DNA of 63,961 nucleotides from Clostridia bacterium (GTDB lineage Bacteria > Bacillota > Clostridia > Christensenellales > Borkfalkiaceae): the NCBI GenBank assembly GCA_017624285.1, contig JAGANI010000007.1, forward strand, positions 1 through 63,961, written 5' to 3'. Below, one piece after another: positions 1-7,873 of this stretch. The notes beneath the pieces were generated by a model. The model was not told the DNA's origin and made no database searches. It saw only the letters and a list, made by a program, of their open reading frames with translations. The first letter of the stretch is position 1, and each line of letters starts with the position of its first letter. The position numbers and the translations under genes were made by a program.

Positions 1-75
1 TGTCCCGCAACGGTACTTCGTTTACACGATAACGCTAAATTGTATTTAGATAACGATAGTTCTAAATTATTATGA
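1..75 (+). CDS. nagB: Glucosamine-6-phosphate deaminase, C-terminal end only
   Basis: Frame 1 is open from the window edge to TGA at 73-75. It encodes 24 residues ending LYLDNDSSKLL, with PATVLRLHDNAKL just before. This resembles the NagB C-terminus, where an S/T-x-L-Q-x-H segment precedes an acidic tail and a final LL. The stop overlaps the nagA ATG at 72 (ATGA), so the two are translationally coupled, as expected for a nagB-nagA operon. NagB converts glucosamine-6-phosphate to fructose-6-phosphate and ammonia. The identity rests on 24 residues plus context. Confidence 0.6.
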   Translation, partial: CPATVLRLHDNAKLYLDNDSSKLL

Positions 76-1214
76 TTAAAATAAAAAGTGATAAAATTAT
101 AAGGTCTAACGGATTAACGTCCGGATATGTTTTTATTGAAAACGATAAGATACTTAAAGTTAGTAAAACAGACGACTTTCCTTGCGATTTATTCGATTTT
201 ACAGGCAAATACGTATCGGCTGGTTTTATAGATATTCATACGCACGGGGCGGGTGGTTACGATTTTTTAACCGATAACCCCGAAACCGTTATTAGCGGTA
301 TGAATTATATGCTCAAATTTGGCGCGACTACCGTTTTACCTACCGTTTCAGCAGCGCCTGTTAACGATATGTTAAACGCTGTTATTGCCGTTAAAAAAGC
401 AAAAGATAGCGGTAAAGTTTTAGGAAATTTACCAGGCGCTCATTTAGAAGGACCTTACTTTTCGTTAAAACAATGTGGAGCGCAAAATCCCGAGTCCATA
501 ACACCGCCTATTGAAAAAGATTATAAGTATTTTATTGAAAATTACGGCAAATATATAGCCCGTTGGTCTTACGCGCCTGAAACCGATAAAGACGGTAAAT
601 TTTCTAAATACTTAACAATAAACGGCATTTTATCAGCCGCAGGTCATACCGACGCAACGTACGAAGATATGAAGGTTGGCATAGATAACGGTATGAGTTT
701 AGTTACTCATTTATATTCGGCAACGTCTACCGTTACAAGAAATAAAGGTTTCCGTTCGCTTGGCGTTATTGAAAGCGCCTTTTTGCGCGATGAACTTTTT
801 GTTGAAATTATTGCAGACGGCAAACATTTACCGTACGACCTTATTAAAATGATTATTAAAATTAAAGGCGAAGATAAGGTTTGTTTAATTACCGATAGTA
901 TGGCTATAGCAGGAACTGATATTAAAGAAGGCGTTATGAACGGTATTGAATATATCGTTGAAGAAGGCGTTTGTAGGCTTAAAGATAGGTCTGCTTTCGC
1001 TGGTAGCGTTGCTACGGCAAACCGCTTGATAATAACTCTTGTAAACTGCGGATATAGTATTCCTACCGCAGTTAAAATGCTTACTGAAGTCCCTGCTAAT
1101 ATTATGGGGTATAATAAAGGTAAGCTTGAACCGAACTACGATGCCGACGTTATCGTATTTGATAACGAAATTAACGTAAGCGACGTTTTCGTTATGGGTA
1201 AAAAGGTTATATAA
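72..1214 (+). CDS. nagA: N-acetylglucosamine-6-phosphate deacetylase
   Basis: This 380-residue cytosolic amidohydrolase removes acetate from GlcNAc-6-phosphate, giving glucosamine-6-phosphate for NagB. Family marks are the metal-site GFIDIHTHGAGGYDF near residue 52, HLEGPYF near 125, the AGHTDATY and THLYSA histidine motifs, and LITDSMAIAGT with the catalytic aspartate. Length is normal for NagA. The start overlaps the upstream stop (ATGA) and has no clear ribosome binding site, so it is probably read by coupling. It supplies the GlcNAc branch for the MurQ and kinase genes near 20-22 kb. An intrinsic terminator follows directly. Confidence 0.95.
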   Translation: MIKIKSDKIIRSNGLTSGYVFIENDKILKVSKTDDFPCDLFDFTGKYVSAGFIDIHTHGAGGYDFLTDNPETVISGMNYMLKFGATTVLPTVSAAPVNDMLNAVIAVKKAKDSGKVLGNLPGAHLEGPYFSLKQCGAQNPESITPPIEKDYKYFIENYGKYIARWSYAPETDKDGKFSKYLTINGILSAAGHTDATYEDMKVGIDNGMSLVTHLYSATSTVTRNKGFRSLGVIESAFLRDELFVEIIADGKHLPYDLIKMIIKIKGEDKVCLITDSMAIAGTDIKEGVMNGIEYIVEEGVCRLKDRSAFAGSVATANRLIITLVNCGYSIPTAVKMLTEVPANIMGYNKGKLEPNYDADVIVFDNEINVSDVFVMGKKVI

Positions 1215-1220
1215 AACGAT

Positions 1221-1249
1221 AAAAACGCGGAAAAAATCCCGCGTTTTTT
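1221..1249 (+). terminator. Intrinsic terminator of nag operon
   Basis: Nine-bp stem AAAACGCGG / CCGCGTTTT followed by a T run, 7 bases after the nagA stop. Confidence 0.85.
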
Positions 1250-1254
1250 AATTG

Positions 1255-1495
1255 ATAAGCGTTTGGTGTCTGGTCCTTATGTTTTTACCACCTAAAACCC
1301 TTGCTTGCTAAAGTATTTACAATTACAAAAAACCGCAGGGAAGCGTTCTTTTGCAGCTGTACCTAAAAACTTAATCCTAATAAACCAGTCTTCTGTTTGT
1401 TTGGCTTAAGGATACCTAAATACACCGTCAAAGTCAATGCGTTTTACAAATTACCTTATTAAAAGCAAATGGTATTTATTTTATATTGTGGCAGG
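1255..1495. other. Non-coding stretch, possible structured RNA
   Basis: No supportable ORF. The segment holds several complementary pieces: CTGGT/ACCAG plus TTAT/ATAA pair between about 1271-1281 and 1382-1391. An inner hairpin (AACCGC-AGGGAA-GCGTT, 1331-1348) is flanked by A and T runs on both strands. A minus-strand promoter-like TTGACT-N17-TATCCT lies near 1411-1439. Its size and long-range pairing would suit a 6S-like RNA, but I cannot recognise conserved 6S positions. No function is assigned. Confidence 0.3.
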
Positions 1496-1512
1496 GTTGT
1501 TTTTTTACAAAT

Positions 1513-1545
1513 AAAAAATAGCACTACACGTATAGCGCTATTTTT
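1513..1545. terminator. Bidirectional hairpin terminator
   Basis: Stem AATAGCACTA/TAGCGCTATT (one mismatch) flanked by A and T runs, 12 bases beyond the stop of the minus-strand YgjV-like gene. Confidence 0.7.
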
Positions 1546-1557
1546 GTACAAATCGGG

Positions 1558-2100
1558 TTATTTTAGTAAGGCATTTTCAGTTTTATCTTGTTTTTTTGTT
1601 AATTTTACGTAACGGATTATACCTATTATTGAAGATATTATCGCAATAGCTTCGTTTGCAATGCCACCAAGTGATAATACAAAGCAGTTGTAAATTAATA
1701 CCATGGTCGAAGTAACCAAAATGCTTTTTCTAAGCAGTTGTGGGTTGCCTAGAGATAAAAACACAGTATTTGCAGCAAGTGCCACGATAACCAGTATCGA
1801 AAACCACCCTTGCCAAGATAACGCGCCAAACACCGTCATAATGCCTGCTAGAGTAAATGCCGTTATATAACTTAGTTTCGTGCCTTCCTTTTGGAAGTAA
1901 AAAATAACGTTCCTTAAAACGGCTATAACGTTTAGCACCATGCCTGATTTAGCATCTAAAAAATAGTAACTTGCGCAAGTTAATATGGTTGCAAGTGTTT
2001 GTACGATAAGCACCCTTTGCTTAGTGTTTGCTTGATACGATATAAACGTGCCGACCATTGCAACGATTCCAAAAAATTGCCCTACAATTAAATCAAACAT
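1558..2100 (-). CDS. YgjV-like small integral membrane protein
   Basis: The preferred start is the internal Met at 2100 (MFDLIVGQFFG), giving 180 residues; the frame is open up to 2178. The protein is almost wholly hydrophobic with about six membrane segments. It has the family look of bacterial inner-membrane YgjV proteins: a GxxA/F-GT-ISYQ segment near the N-terminus, then QTLATILTCASYYFLDAKSGM and a basic end. The molecular function of the family is not established. It stands alone between a terminator and a long non-coding gap. The ribosome binding site before 2100 is weak (AAGAG). Confidence 0.7.
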   Translation of the reverse strand: MFDLIVGQFFGIVAMVGTFISYQANTKQRVLIVQTLATILTCASYYFLDAKSGMVLNVIAVLRNVIFYFQKEGTKLSYITAFTLAGIMTVFGALSWQGWFSILVIVALAANTVFLSLGNPQLLRKSILVTSTMVLIYNCFVLSLGGIANEAIAIISSIIGIIRYVKLTKKQDKTENALLK

Positions 2101-2279
2101 AATCAAACTCTTTTTATAATGGTTATTTAGTGATAAGTGGGTAGGTGTAATCCCATAAACATAGATACTATAGCACAAAAGTTTTTAAAATCAAAATAGT
2201 TTATTTTATAAAAATAAAACTTTTTATCGTTTATTTTGTAAAAATAAGCTAGGCAGGCTATTTTTTGCAGTTGCATATA

Positions 2280-2309
2280 AAAAAGAGTAGAACTAATCTA
2301 CTCTTTTTT
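2280..2309. terminator. Hairpin terminator at left repeat unit
   Basis: Perfect stem AAAAGAGTAGA/TCTACTCTTTT with A and T runs. It sits immediately beside the tRNA-end-like motif at 2311-2327, the same arrangement as at 7416-7461 and 7584-7613. Confidence 0.75.
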
Positions 2310-2310
2310 C

Positions 2311-2327
2311 TTGGTGCTTCCTACGGG
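2311..2327 (-). repeat. Degenerate tRNA-Glu 3'-end motif, unit A
   Basis: Reads TTGGTGCTTCCTACGGG on the plus strand, against TTGGTGACCCCTACGGG at 7462-7478 and 7615-7631. The same bases end the intact tRNA-Glu gene at 7770-7785. It marks the left flank of the restriction-modification island. Confidence 0.6.
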
Positions 2328-2385
2328 GGCTTGTCGTTTCCCGCAAACGTGAGTCTCGGCAAATAAACTTGCTATGCAAGATTTC

Positions 2386-2464
2386 CGAACCAATGGGTTC
2401 TAGTAGGTTATAAAAATCACAAAAAGAAAAACACCCATCTACGATGAGTGTTTACCTTTTTGGT
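2386..2464. repeat. 79-bp direct repeat, left copy
   Basis: 77 of 79 positions match 7695-7773 in the same orientation (differences at 2401 and 2405). The copy includes a terminator hairpin (2430-2452) and ends at the bases matching the CCA end of tRNA-Glu. After 2464 the two copies diverge. Together they bracket the restriction-modification genes, as attachment-site or recombination repeats would. Confidence 0.85.
2430..2452 (-). terminator. Terminator hairpin inside left direct repeat
   Basis: Ten-bp stem AACACCCATC/GATGAGTGTT, three-base loop, minus-strand T run. It is identical to the terminator after tRNA-Glu. It could end the HNH gene transcript about 110 bases downstream. Confidence 0.7.
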
Positions 2465-2561
2465 AACCCACTTTAAACGTAAGTCGAAGATTTTTTATCA
2501 CGCAAAAACTCCCTTGTAAAATATAAGCAGGTGGATAAATTCTACCCACCCGTTTATTTGT

Positions 2562-4115
2562 TTAGTTGTTTTCTGCAGTAATATTTAACGTTTGCAAAAA
2601 TATTTCATCTACGCCATTAGTTTCAATAAGTTCAGTTAACTCTTCAGCGTCGACTTTTGAAATCAAATCTTTTGCAAGCAATGTTTTAACGTGTTCTAAT
2701 GTTAAACAACGATATTTTATACATATATTCTTAAATCTTTCAAAATTAATGACGCCTCGTGTTTTGCAAGTATTATAAAAATCGGCAACCGTTGCTTCAG
2801 AACCTCTATGTATTCTCATATGATTTTCAGGTCCCAAACAAATGAGATTATCAGTAATATCAGGACCATTTTCGCCCTTAAATTCGATTATATGGTGTGC
2901 TTCAACATAGTTAAGACCGTTCTTGCCTTCAAAAGTAGGTTTGGAAGACACCTCATCCATATAGTTTGCTTTGATTTTTGCCAATTCCATAATTAAACGA
3001 CTTCTAATTCTTTTATTATTTTTTATAATCGGCTTTCTTATGTTTCTCAAATTAAGTTTTTCAACTAATGTTCCATCCGTTTGTATTGCATTGGTAATTG
3101 TTTCAGTTCTTTTCCTTAAAATAATATCTTGCAACTTGTTGGAATCTTCATTGTCATCATCAATAAGACTTAACAAGTTTTCCAAATCTAACACTTCAAT
3201 AGGAATATCAGACTTAACCAATTCCTTACCATACTGCGCCAATTCTATAACATTATTTCTGTAGACTATGAGATTAAAAGTATCCATTAGTATTAGGAAC
3301 GTTTTAAATTTAAAATACGGTTCTTGAGATTGACCATATTTAAACAGCTCATTTTTGCTATTCTTCCACCCCATTGAACCGAAAAACATTTTTATTTGTT
3401 CGGTGCGTGTTGGAGGTAATATGGAAGATATTTTAGTCGCTCTTAATAAAATATCATTTTCTTTTTGGACATCATCAACTCTACCAAACAGAACAGCTAT
3501 TTCAAAATCTGTTGCCTTTCTATTTATTGCACTTAAATATCTTAAAATTGCTCTTGCAGGTCTATAATCCGCATCTTTCTCTACTTTTATACCTTCTAAA
3601 GAATTAATATGAGAATTATTTCTTATATTTAAGTCTAAAAGCTTATTCCTTAACATATCAAAGATATTTTCTTCGGGCGTTAACCTCAGTTCTTCTAATG
3701 AATCTAAATCAAAACGATTAAATTTATTTCTAACAGAAACAAAAATATCAAAAAACGACAAAAGCTCTGTATAGTGCCTAAATCTTCTGCCTATGGTAGA
3801 ATATAAATCCTTAAAACTTTTACTTGAATTTAAAAATGTATTTTCAAAAGTTATGTTCCTATTTTGAGCAGGCACAACACCTTTTTTGTAATTATTGAAA
3901 ATTTCACGATATACGTCTACCGCTTGCATTTCTTCCGCCAATATATCTTTATCAATCAATAATATATATTCAGACAAAGATTTAAATAACTTTACTATAT
4001 CTGGAATTTCAGTAAACGTAGGTCGAGGCATATTTATTACGTTGTTATGGAATTCGTCAAATTTTGTTGAAAAATTCATATAACTACTATAACTTTCCGC
4101 AATAATGTTTGGCAT
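2562..4115 (-). CDS. HNH-family restriction endonuclease of the R-M island
   Basis: 517 residues. The only recognisable domain is a C-terminal HNH nuclease at about residues 400-440: EAHHIIEF, then DNLICLGPENH and MRIHRG, giving the His-His...Asn...His metal/catalytic set. The long N-terminal part is alpha-helical and unrecognised, probably the DNA-recognition region. The gene abuts the methyltransferase stop with AAAGGAG seven bases before its ATG, so it is last in a C-M-M-R operon. The restriction role is inferred from this context. Recognition sequence unknown. Without the methyltransferases it would look like a generic HNH protein. Confidence 0.75.
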   Translation of the reverse strand: MPNIIAESYSSYMNFSTKFDEFHNNVINMPRPTFTEIPDIVKLFKSLSEYILLIDKDILAEEMQAVDVYREIFNNYKKGVVPAQNRNITFENTFLNSSKSFKDLYSTIGRRFRHYTELLSFFDIFVSVRNKFNRFDLDSLEELRLTPEENIFDMLRNKLLDLNIRNNSHINSLEGIKVEKDADYRPARAILRYLSAINRKATDFEIAVLFGRVDDVQKENDILLRATKISSILPPTRTEQIKMFFGSMGWKNSKNELFKYGQSQEPYFKFKTFLILMDTFNLIVYRNNVIELAQYGKELVKSDIPIEVLDLENLLSLIDDDNEDSNKLQDIILRKRTETITNAIQTDGTLVEKLNLRNIRKPIIKNNKRIRSRLIMELAKIKANYMDEVSSKPTFEGKNGLNYVEAHHIIEFKGENGPDITDNLICLGPENHMRIHRGSEATVADFYNTCKTRGVINFERFKNICIKYRCLTLEHVKTLLAKDLISKVDAEELTELIETNGVDEIFLQTLNITAENN

Positions 4116-4961
4116 TTAATTTTTCTCCTTTCTAAAAGTAATAATATTTTGGTGCATATGATTAATTTTATAAGCATAAGGATATCCAAAGGGATAAAGG
4201 GGTTTATTATCTTGCAACAAAATTGTTGTTCCAACAAAAACAAAGCCTATTTTTTCCATCAATTCAACAATATCTGCCTGAACACAAACTTCTTTTTTGT
4301 CAATTGTAAAATCACTAATAATAATTGAACAATATTTTTTATTTTTCAACACATTATAGCAATTTGACATTATTTTATAAAATAGAGCTAAAAACTCTTC
4401 ATATGAATTTTGATTTCCTAAATCGTTTTCCTTGTCTGAATAGTATTCAACACCTACACGAGAGCCTGAACGATAACCTTTTTCGCTTACATCCTTTCGT
4501 AAACCTTTAGAATCGTTTTTTAGGATATTGTGATATGGAGGACTTGTCACTATATATTCAACTTCAGGCAATTTTAATGTTTCTATAAGTGAGTCCCCCA
4601 GTATATATTTATAGTCCTGTTCTTTCATTCCTTTCTTTTCGAATCTTGTTAAAGCCAAAACTTTATATTCTTCACTCAAATCAATACCTATAGACTTTCT
4701 TCCTAAATTAAATGAAGCAATTGCCGTTGTTCCCGAGCCCATAAAAGGGTCAAGGACGGTCATACCTTTTTTTGTAAACATTTCTATTAATTTCTCTATA
4801 TCCTTAATTAAGAAAGGAGCAGGGTGACCAAAAGCGTCTTTATCGTCAGCGCATTTTTCAGACACATAAAAACTCTTTGTATGTTTTAGCCATTCTTTGC
4901 CCGACAAATCGTTTAATTGATTTCTATCATCATATTTTTCTTCTTTAACTTCTTTAAACAT
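4116..4961 (-). CDS. DNA methyltransferase 2 (TSPPY type)
   Basis: 281 residues. Visible motifs in order: HPAPF near 46 (motif X region), DPFMGSGTT at about 71-79 (motif I, S-adenosylmethionine binding), GIDLSEEY, and TSPPY at 139-143 (catalytic motif IV). TSPPY is common in N4-cytosine and some N6-adenine enzymes. Here motif I precedes motif IV at short distance, unlike the order usual for beta-class enzymes with HPAPF. It starts one base after the stop of methyltransferase 1 and runs straight into the HNH gene. It should protect one strand or one half of the site cut by that nuclease. Confidence 0.85.
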   Translation of the reverse strand: MFKEVKEEKYDDRNQLNDLSGKEWLKHTKSFYVSEKCADDKDAFGHPAPFLIKDIEKLIEMFTKKGMTVLDPFMGSGTTAIASFNLGRKSIGIDLSEEYKVLALTRFEKKGMKEQDYKYILGDSLIETLKLPEVEYIVTSPPYHNILKNDSKGLRKDVSEKGYRSGSRVGVEYYSDKENDLGNQNSYEEFLALFYKIMSNCYNVLKNKKYCSIIISDFTIDKKEVCVQADIVELMEKIGFVFVGTTILLQDNKPLYPFGYPYAYKINHMHQNIITFRKEKN

Positions 4962-4962
4962 A

Positions 4963-6861
4963 TTATTTCACCACCCAATAATTGTTTTTTATTGTTGCGT
5001 TTTTTTCTAAAATTGCAAAAACCACTTCAATGTCAGGAGTTAATCCGTTAGGAAAATTCTTAAAAAGCTGTTTCAACAGCTCATCACTTGTAAGCGCTTT
5101 TTTGTTTAGATTATCTATTATAAATTTTTCAACTTTATTTGTTAGCGTATCTTTTGAGTCTTTATTATATTCTTTATTTTTAATCCACCAATATGCACCC
5201 GCTTTATTTATTGCGCTTTGCGTTATAATAAATTCTTTATCAAGATATCTTAATAAAAACTTCTCAATATTTGTATTAAAATTGCTAATATCAACGTTTA
5301 ACAAAGACATTTCTGCCAATAAACCATTGAATAAAATTTGAAATGGCGTAGGTTCGTTGCGCTTTTCAATAATCTCTTTTGTGAGATTAATTAAAATTTT
5401 TTCAACTTCACTTTTTGTAATCGGTTGTAAATATTTTTTATCAGTTTTTATACAACGTATATAGTAATCACTTGCAGACATTCCATAAGAATCGGAAACA
5501 TTAGACTCGCCCGAACGCTTGTTTTGTTGATGAATGACTTTCTCTATTCTAAAACCAGCATTTTCTATAGCTTTCAAAAAAGTTCCCCAAACTTGAGTAT
5601 CTTTGTTATTGAAAATTAAAACAAGTTTTCCGTCATCTTGCAATACTTTGTTAATATTCCTCAATGCATTGGTAAAGCTTTCTTCAAAATATGCGCAATC
5701 CTTTTTCCCGTTTACAGTAATTTCCAAGTCATATTTAGGCTTATATTTATTGTCATATAAGCCTAACCAAGATAACCAAATTGAACTTAAATCAAGATAT
5801 TGAATTAAGCCACCATAGGGAGGGTCAGTTAGAATAAATTCAACGCTTTTTTCTGGCAAATATGAAGATAACTTTTGAACATCTATCACCCCATACCAAA
5901 TGTCAACATTATTATCAGGATTATATTTTGTGGTATTTACGTCTGCGATAATAGGCTTTTTAGGGAAGTATTTTTTTGCAAACAACAATGATTTTAAGAC
6001 CGATTGTTTTTCTAAACAGCAACCCCTAAAAACAAGCAATGGATTCATTTCCATTTGTTTTTTAGAATAAATATAAGCTGAACGTCCCCAGCTCGTTGAA
6101 AAATCTCTATTAGTGCTTTTACTTCTTGGAACACACATTTTTGTAGATAAGTGAACCGTTTGAATAAAAGCATATAGTAGTTGCTTCTTGAGAGTTTCAT
6201 CGGCAACTTCTAAAATTAAATTAAATATTTCTGATAAAACCCACAAGTTTCTTCTTGTATATAAATCTGAAAAAGAATTTCCAATATGCTCTCTAAAACT
6301 ATTTTGAAAAGAATCAGATTCTCTAAACTTTTCTGTAGGATATTTTTTATTTATTATCAACTCCTTTGAAAGTTCTATTACGTCCATATCTGCCTTTGAT
6401 GGAAGCATGCATTTTTTATTCTTTCCGTCAACATCTACAAGGCTTATTTCATAAGGTATATCTTCATTATATTTAACATTGTGAACAATATAATCATTGC
6501 CTAAATATCTATATAATTTTTTATAAGTTTGATTATCAAATATCGTTGCTATTATTTTTTCTACTTGCGACGTAAAAACTTTTTCATCAAAATCGCTACA
6601 AACGACTTCTATAACAAAAGAGGATAATGGATTTAAGTCACACGCGAAAGTTTTTTTGCCCGCAACAAAACTTTCGAAAGCACTCATTGCACTTCCGCAA
6701 AATGGGTCTAAAAACAATCCGTTTGATGTGTAATTTGAAATATATTCACGCCATATATTATGAGGTTTTTTACCCCAATACTTCATACAAGTATATAAAG
6801 GTGGGCGCTTATCTTCTACTAAAGCATAATTTATATCTTTTTTCATATTACTTCTTTCCAT
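4963..6861 (-). CDS. DNA methyltransferase 1 (DPPY type)
   Basis: 632 residues. DPFCGSAMS at 52-60 is the cofactor motif I, and TDPPYGG near 348 is catalytic motif IV. The roughly 290 residues between them probably carry target recognition. DPPY suggests N6-adenine methylation. An internal Met at residue 6 (6846) has better GGAAAG spacing and may be the true start. It lies 47 bases after the C-protein gene and one base before methyltransferase 2. Two methyltransferases beside one nuclease are typical of systems with asymmetric targets. That interpretation is inference. Confidence 0.85.
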   Translation of the reverse strand: MERSNMKKDINYALVEDKRPPLYTCMKYWGKKPHNIWREYISNYTSNGLFLDPFCGSAMSAFESFVAGKKTFACDLNPLSSFVIEVVCSDFDEKVFTSQVEKIIATIFDNQTYKKLYRYLGNDYIVHNVKYNEDIPYEISLVDVDGKNKKCMLPSKADMDVIELSKELIINKKYPTEKFRESDSFQNSFREHIGNSFSDLYTRRNLWVLSEIFNLILEVADETLKKQLLYAFIQTVHLSTKMCVPRSKSTNRDFSTSWGRSAYIYSKKQMEMNPLLVFRGCCLEKQSVLKSLLFAKKYFPKKPIIADVNTTKYNPDNNVDIWYGVIDVQKLSSYLPEKSVEFILTDPPYGGLIQYLDLSSIWLSWLGLYDNKYKPKYDLEITVNGKKDCAYFEESFTNALRNINKVLQDDGKLVLIFNNKDTQVWGTFLKAIENAGFRIEKVIHQQNKRSGESNVSDSYGMSASDYYIRCIKTDKKYLQPITKSEVEKILINLTKEIIEKRNEPTPFQILFNGLLAEMSLLNVDISNFNTNIEKFLLRYLDKEFIITQSAINKAGAYWWIKNKEYNKDSKDTLTNKVEKFIIDNLNKKALTSDELLKQLFKNFPNGLTPDIEVVFAILEKNATIKNNYWVVK

Positions 6862-6908
6862 TCTTCAAAAATAATTTTAATCATATAATACGACATACGC
6901 TTGTCATA

Positions 6909-7247
6909 TTATAAATTTTTACTTAACCTGATTTTTTTATACAACGTTGGATTACTCAATAAAATTTCACATATATCAGGTGGTGGAACTTTTCTAATCT
7001 TTCCATATAGATTATCTAATTTTTCTCTCACTCCCTTTTCGGGCTGTAATGTATTTATAATTTTATCATATATTTCTGCTGTGGGGAAATTAATACCATT
7101 CTCTATATATGATAAATTAGAGGCGGGCAAACCTATGGCTTTAGCTAATTTGCGTAAAGAAAGACTTTTGCTTACACGCAAGTTAAAAATTAGCTTGCCA
7201 AAAGTAACTTTTTCTTTACTTTGTTGTGCAAAATTCTTTTTAGCCAT
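6909..7247 (-). CDS. XRE-family controller-like regulator of the R-M operon
   Basis: 112 residues with a helix-turn-helix at about 20-75 (LRKLAKAIGLPASNLSYIENGINFP), followed by a short C-terminal tail. AAGGAGGT precedes the ATG. Being the first, promoter-proximal gene of a restriction-modification operon suggests a C protein that times nuclease expression. The promoter and a repeated GTTCTAT/GTTATxT operator-like array lie directly upstream. A plain XRE repressor is the alternative. Confidence 0.8.
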   Translation of the reverse strand: MAKKNFAQQSKEKVTFGKLIFNLRVSKSLSLRKLAKAIGLPASNLSYIENGINFPTAEIYDKIINTLQPEKGVREKLDNLYGKIRKVPPPDICEILLSNPTLYKKIRLSKNL

Positions 7248-7265
7248 AGCAACCTCCTTTTAAAT

Positions 7266-7323
7266 TTTGTTCTATGTTCTATAACACATAACAAATATAA
7301 CAAATTTAAATTAAACTTGTCAA
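7266..7323 (-). promoter_or_regulatory. Promoter and candidate C-box upstream of the R-M operon
   Basis: Minus-strand TTGACA (7323-7318), 17-bp spacer, TTATAT (7300-7295). Between the -10 box and the gene lie repeated heptamers (GTTATGT, GTTATAG and inverted AACATAG, around 7266-7292) with a TGTT-N4-AACA dyad. This is a plausible autoregulatory operator for the XRE protein. The dyad is imperfect. Confidence 0.5.
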
Positions 7324-7415
7324 TCAAATATGTAAATTTTTTTAACTTTTGGCACTAATGCGTGTGCTTGTCTTGATACAAGTCGGCTCGGCTAAAACTA
7401 AAACATTTGCAAAAG

Positions 7416-7461
7416 AAAAAACCTAAAACTTACACTAATTTGTGTTCGGTTTAGGTTTTTC
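7416..7461. terminator. Hairpin terminator beside unit B
   Basis: Stem AAAAACCTAAA/TTTAGGTTTTT with an inner ACAC/GTGT pairing. It immediately precedes the tRNA-end-like motif at 7462. Confidence 0.7.
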
Positions 7462-7478
7462 TTGGTGACCCCTACGGG
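7462..7478 (-). repeat. tRNA-Glu 3'-end copy, unit B
   Basis: TTGGTGACCCCTACGGG matches the last 16 bases of the tRNA-Glu gene, including CCA, plus one flanking base. The T loop and the rest of the tRNA are missing. It is followed on the minus strand by a terminator, like the intact gene. Confidence 0.7.
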
Positions 7479-7583
7479 TTTCTGCCCCTTGATAAGGGGA
7501 GGGCAAACGATAGTTTGCGAGGGGTTTGCCGTCCGCGACTAGCGATCGAACCTTGGTGAGAGTCCCGTTGTAATTCAGTAACT

Positions 7584-7613
7584 AAAAAAGACAGGAATTA
7601 ACCTGTCTTTTTT
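7584..7613. terminator. Hairpin terminator beside unit C
   Basis: Perfect 12-bp stem AAAAAAGACAGG/CCTGTCTTTTTT with a six-base loop, adjoining the motif at 7615. Confidence 0.8.
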
Positions 7614-7614
7614 C

Positions 7615-7631
7615 TTGGTGACCCCTACGGG
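7615..7631 (-). repeat. tRNA-Glu 3'-end copy, unit C
   Basis: Second exact 17-base copy of the tRNA-Glu 3' end without the rest of a tRNA. The following GGGCTAGGCGTTTCCCAC stretch resembles the sequence beside unit A, so A and C are related larger units of about 150 bp. Confidence 0.7.
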
Positions 7632-7694
7632 GGCTAGGCGTTTCCCACTAAAGTGTGAGCCTCGCCTAAAGCGTCGTCGCTAACGCTCCTAGCA

Positions 7695-7773
7695 CGAACC
7701 AATGGGTTCGAGTGGGTTATAAAAATCACAAAAAGAAAAACACCCATCTACGATGAGTGTTTACCTTTTTGGT
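7695..7773. repeat. 79-bp direct repeat, right copy
   Basis: Partner of 2386-2464 (77/79 identical). Its right end is the CCA end and discriminator base of the intact tRNA-Glu gene. Repeat-to-repeat distance is about 5.3 kb and encloses the whole restriction-modification operon. Confidence 0.85.
7735..7761 (-). terminator. Terminator of the tRNA-Met/tRNA-Glu transcript
   Basis: Ten-bp stem AACACTCATC/GATGGGTGTT (minus strand), three-base loop, then TTTTTCTTTT, starting about 9 bases after the tRNA-Glu CCA. Confidence 0.85.
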
Positions 7774-7844
7774 GACCCCTACGGGACTCGAACCCATGAT
7801 ACCACCGTGAAAGGGTGGTGTCTTAACCGCTTGACCAAGGGGCC
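7770..7844 (-). tRNA. tRNA-Glu (anticodon TTC), CCA encoded
   Basis: A complete cloverleaf can be drawn. Acceptor GGCCCCT pairs with AGGGGTC. The anticodon stem CCACC/GGTGG carries loop CTTTCAC with anticodon TTC, and the T arm is ATGGG-TTCGAGT-CCCGT. Discriminator A and an encoded CCA follow. It is co-oriented with tRNA-Met 29 bases upstream. Its 3' end is copied at 7615, 7462 and, degenerately, 2311. Confidence 0.97.
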
Positions 7845-7873
7845 GTATTTAGTTTAGCATTTTTGACGGAAAG

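Noticed and set aside
2386..7773. Prophage or insertion sequence at the R-M island
   Set aside because: Repeats flank the genes, but no integrase, transposase or phage structural gene is present between them.
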